DNA of 64,000 nucleotides from Hydrogenimonas urashimensis (lineage in GTDB: Bacteria > Campylobacterota > Campylobacteria > Campylobacterales > Hydrogenimonadaceae). The position numbers and the translations under genes are program-made. The notes under the pieces were generated by a model, which did not search any database, had not been told where the DNA came from, and was given only the letters and a program-made list of their open reading frames with translations. Position 1 is the stretch's first letter. Each line of letters opens with the position of its first letter. Below are positions 61,776 through 64,000 of this stretch, one piece after another. Location of the stretch: NCBI RefSeq assembly GCF_016593255.1, contig NZ_AP023212.1, forward strand, positions 1,352,001 to 1,416,000, read 5' to 3'.

Positions 61776-63044
61776 ATGAACCGGACATCCATCACCTGCC
61801 CCAACTGCGGCACCGAGATCGATATCAGCCAGAGTCTCTACGCCAAACTGGAGCACGAGGCGAAGGCGAAACTGCAAAAAGAGGTGGCGGAGCACCGCGC
61901 CCGATACAAAGAGGCGATGGAGCAGCTCAAGCAGAAAGAGGAGGCGATCAGGGCCCAGGAGGCGGCGTTTCAAAAAGAGCTGGAGCGCGCGACCCGCGAG
62001 CAGGTGGCCCAACAGCTCAAGCGCGAACGGCGGCAGCTCGAAGAGGAGCTCAAGACAAAAATCGCGGAGGAGCAGAAAGAGCAGATAGAGATGCTCAACA
62101 AGGAACTGGCCGAAAAGAGCGAGCAGGTCAAGGAGCTCAACCGGGCCAAGGCCCAGATCGAGCAGCTCAAGCGCGCCGGCGAGGAGGCCGTAGAAAAGGC
62201 GAAGCTCGAAGCGGAGAAGATGCTGAGCGAGCGGCTGGCGAAGGAGCGCGACAAGATCGCCAAAACCCTGGCCGAGCAGAGCGAACTGAAACTCAAAGAG
62301 AAGGAGAGCCAGCTCGAGCAGCTGCGGCGGCAGCTGGAGGAGGCGAAACGGAAGGCGGAGCAGGGAAGCCAGCAGATGCAAGGAGAAGTCCAGGAGCTCG
62401 CCATCGAAACGTGGCTGAGCGCGCACTTCCCTTTCGATACGATCGAGGAGATCAGAAAAGGGGTGCGGGGTGCCGATTGCCTGCAGATCGTCAACACCCG
62501 CGAAATCCCCAACTGCGGCACCATCTACTACGAGAGCAAACGCACGAAAGAGTTCCAGAAAAGCTGGATCGAAAAGTTCAAGGCCGACATCCGGGAAAAG
62601 GGGGCCGACATCGGCGTGCTGGTGACCGAGGCGCTTCCGAAAGGGATGGAGCGAATGGGGCTCGTGGAGGGCGTGTGGGTCTGCACCTACGAAGAGTTCA
62701 AAGCGCTTTCGGCCATTTTGCGGGAACAGATCATCCGCGTGGCTCTGACCGCGCAGTCGCAGGAGAACCGAAGCGACAAGATGAGCCTGCTCTACAGCTA
62801 CCTCACCTCCAACGAGTTTCGGATGCAGATCGAAGCGATCGTGGAAGGGTTCACCCAGATGCAGGCGGATCTGGAGAGCGAAAAAAGGGCGATGATGCGG
62901 ATCTGGAAGCAAAGAGAGAAGCAGATCGCCAAAGTCCTCGACAACACCACCGCCCTCTACGGCTCGATCCGGGGCATCGCCGGCAACGCCATCGGCCATA
63001 TCCGGGCGCTGGAACTCCCCCATGCGGGGGAGGAGGAGGCCTAA
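61776..63044 (+). CDS. DUF2130 coiled-coil protein
   Basis: A 422-residue protein of the DUF2130 family. It has an N-terminal Zn-ribbon-like half (ITCPNCGTEIDISQSLYAKL), then a coiled coil of about 170 residues very rich in Glu, Lys, Gln and Ala. The conserved globular domain begins near residue 208 and has VQELAIETWLSAHFPFDTIE and CGTIYYESKRTKEFQKSWIE, whose acidic and lysine residues (E-S-K) resemble nuclease-type sites. The function is unknown; a nucleic-acid role has been suggested for the family. Confidence 0.88.
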   Translation: MNRTSITCPNCGTEIDISQSLYAKLEHEAKAKLQKEVAEHRARYKEAMEQLKQKEEAIRAQEAAFQKELERATREQVAQQLKRERRQLEEELKTKIAEEQKEQIEMLNKELAEKSEQVKELNRAKAQIEQLKRAGEEAVEKAKLEAEKMLSERLAKERDKIAKTLAEQSELKLKEKESQLEQLRRQLEEAKRKAEQGSQQMQGEVQELAIETWLSAHFPFDTIEEIRKGVRGADCLQIVNTREIPNCGTIYYESKRTKEFQKSWIEKFKADIREKGADIGVLVTEALPKGMERMGLVEGVWVCTYEEFKALSAILREQIIRVALTAQSQENRSDKMSLLYSYLTSNEFRMQIEAIVEGFTQMQADLESEKRAMMRIWKQREKQIAKVLDNTTALYGSIRGIAGNAIGHIRALELPHAGEEEA

Positions 63045-63121
63045 ACGTTTTTTTCACTACGCCCCCTTCTCTCTTTCGGCCCGCACGAACAGGTCGAATT
63101 TAAAAAAACGATCGTGGAAAT

Positions 63122-63547
63122 ATGCCCTTCTCCCCCGCCGCCGATTTCGCCACAATGGCATCAACGGAGCCAGGAAGGAAAAAGAATGAGAAGCAAGAGA
63201 CCATCTTCCCGCACGGCCGCGCGGAGGTGCCGCCGGGGATCGGGGCAGCGGGCATGATGCCTTTTTCAAAGAGCCCAAAGCAGAGGATCTATCCGTTCGA
63301 CGACGACACCGAAGAGGAATTTTCCATCGGGCTTAAAGCGCTCTATCGGCAACGGCACGACCTCTACCGCCGTCTCAAAGAGGGGAGTCTCTCCCGGGAG
63401 GGCTATCTGCTATCGATCGCCCCGCTCGATAGCGAAATCGACCGGCTGGAACTTTCGCTTCTTAGCGGTTGCGATGTTTTGAAAAAAGTATTCGGATCAT
63501 CGTCTCGGAAGAGAGCATCGCGAAAAGATCGTTGCGGTAGGCGTTGA
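63122..63547 (+). CDS. Hypothetical protein, start uncertain
   Basis: Up to 141 residues. The convincing part starts at MPFSKSPKQRIYPFDDDTEE (63254) and continues with FSIGLKALYRQRHDLYRRLK and a helical LLSIAPLDSEIDRLELSLLS. The first 43 residues are poor in quality and may be untranslated. The last 28 codons overlap the convergent gene at 63462 by 86 bases and give a basic tail (RKRASRKDRCGRR), so one of the two ends may be wrong. No family is recognised. Confidence 0.45.
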   Translation: MPFSPAADFATMASTEPGRKKNEKQETIFPHGRAEVPPGIGAAGMMPFSKSPKQRIYPFDDDTEEEFSIGLKALYRQRHDLYRRLKEGSLSREGYLLSIAPLDSEIDRLELSLLSGCDVLKKVFGSSSRKRASRKDRCGRR

Positions 63548-64000
63548 TCGCCGTGTCGCCGTCTGTGTAGGTATCGGTATGTTCGAGCGGCATATTCTGG
63601 GCGATGCGGACCGTTTCGGGCATGGATGAGACGAAACCGACCTCTTCGATCTCGGACTGATGGGCGATGAGATGGGCATAGAGCCTGGCCGAAAGCAGCG
63701 TGCCTATCTGCTGGGTCAGGGAGAAAAAGGCGAGAAGATAGATGCAAGCGGGCTCCCCCGCCATGGCGAAATCCTCCTCTTTGAGCTCATTTTTGCGCTT
63801 TTTAAACCGCATGAGGGCATCGAAACTCTCCGGCTTCAGACGGAGCATGAAAAAGAACCCGAGAAAGGTGTCCTTGTAGGCGGCGGCGACGAAAAGATGG
63901 TCGGGATACGCCATCCAGCGCTTCAGGCGCTCAGCGGAAACGCGGGTATAGGGAGAGTTGGTTTCGTCGATCATCATGGCCGTCAGTTCGAGAATCTCGC
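63462..64000 (-). CDS. GNAT-like acyltransferase, partial at right edge
   Basis: The reading frame continues past the ATGs at 63977 and 63974 to the window edge (the extra codons read EILELTA), so the N-terminus is outside. The visible 179 residues have MAYPDHLFVAAAYKDTFLGF as a GNAT-like strand pair. KPESFDALMRFKKRKNELKE and ACIYLLAFFSLTQQIGTLLS follow, and then a helical RLYAHLIAHQSEIEEVGFVS typical of the acetyl-CoA pocket region. The C-terminal part overlaps the convergent gene at 63547 by 86 bases. The GNAT call is from fold pattern only. Confidence 0.5.
   Translation of the reverse strand, partial: EILELTAMMIDETNSPYTRVSAERLKRWMAYPDHLFVAAAYKDTFLGFFFMLRLKPESFDALMRFKKRKNELKEEDFAMAGEPACIYLLAFFSLTQQIGTLLSARLYAHLIAHQSEIEEVGFVSSMPETVRIAQNMPLEHTDTYTDGDTAINAYRNDLFAMLSSETMIRILFSKHRNR

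Noticed and set aside
1-64000. CRISPR arrays, tRNA and rRNA genes
   Set aside because: No regularly spaced repeats, no tRNA-like cloverleaf sequence and no rRNA sequence was noticed on either strand.

Overview
The window is bacterial chromosome, most likely from a member of the Campylobacterota (Epsilonproteobacteria). The assignment rests on the look of the ribosomal proteins, on -10 boxes (TATAAT, some with an upstream TGn) that mostly lack a recognisable -35, and on the gene mix (RmuC, HtrA, a DUF3365-type chemoreceptor, GDP-mannose/GDP-fucose genes). No rRNA, tRNA or CRISPR was seen, so the assignment is inference.

Layout. 1-6103 (minus): the S10 ribosomal operon from rpsJ to rpsN, with a good promoter and a leader inverted repeat just upstream. 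6353-20428: housekeeping and envelope genes on both strands: FUN14 protein, P-loop ATPase, rnhB, yjbQ-purT, rpsU, an NAD(P)HX repair enzyme overlapping purN, a heme-binding chemoreceptor ending in a PilZ domain, rmuC, a WYL regulator and an HtrA protease. 20433-28563: start of a large surface-polysaccharide locus, with a YdcF-like protein, a GNAT-fold protein, manC, gmm, gmd, fcl and ugd. A complete ribbon-helix-helix/RelE toxin-antitoxin pair sits between gmd and fcl.

28564-32035 is an accessory island: an IS256-type transposase remnant, a decayed HigBA-type toxin-antitoxin pair, and a small cassette with an HUH-motif protein, unrecognised partners, a divergent helix-turn-helix gene and a palindromic operator candidate. 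32262-36353 holds a PqqD-like protein, an HPr-kinase-related protein, two glycosyltransferases and a PF14907-type nucleotidyltransferase. 36424-47142 is classic Wzx/Wzy polysaccharide assembly; its middle part (about 38.67-43.79 kb) is strikingly AT-rich and looks imported. 47258-49774 is a secreted beta-helix protein. 49848-52113 is a second nucleotidyltransferase facing a second kinase that carries its own PqqD-like N-terminus.

52322-57006 is a run of small, mostly exported proteins of unknown function, ending with three tandem paralogues that share a nearly identical KR-type Tat-like leader. 57137-59485 is a Wzc-like tyrosine autokinase with a chain-length domain, which fits the polysaccharide locus. 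The right end has a YqiA-like hydrolase, a lipoprotein, a DUF2130 coiled-coil protein and a GNAT-like protein cut by the window edge.

How the parts work together: manC/gmd/fcl supply GDP-mannose and GDP-fucose and ugd supplies UDP-glucuronate. The glycosyltransferases build a repeat unit on a lipid carrier, Wzx and Wzy export and polymerise it, and the Wzc-like kinase controls chain length and export. The most interesting part is the paired PqqD-like / HPr-kinase-like / nucleotidyltransferase modules flanking the Wzx/Wzy block. The same three enzyme types tailor some lasso peptides, but no lasso cyclase or peptidase is visible here.
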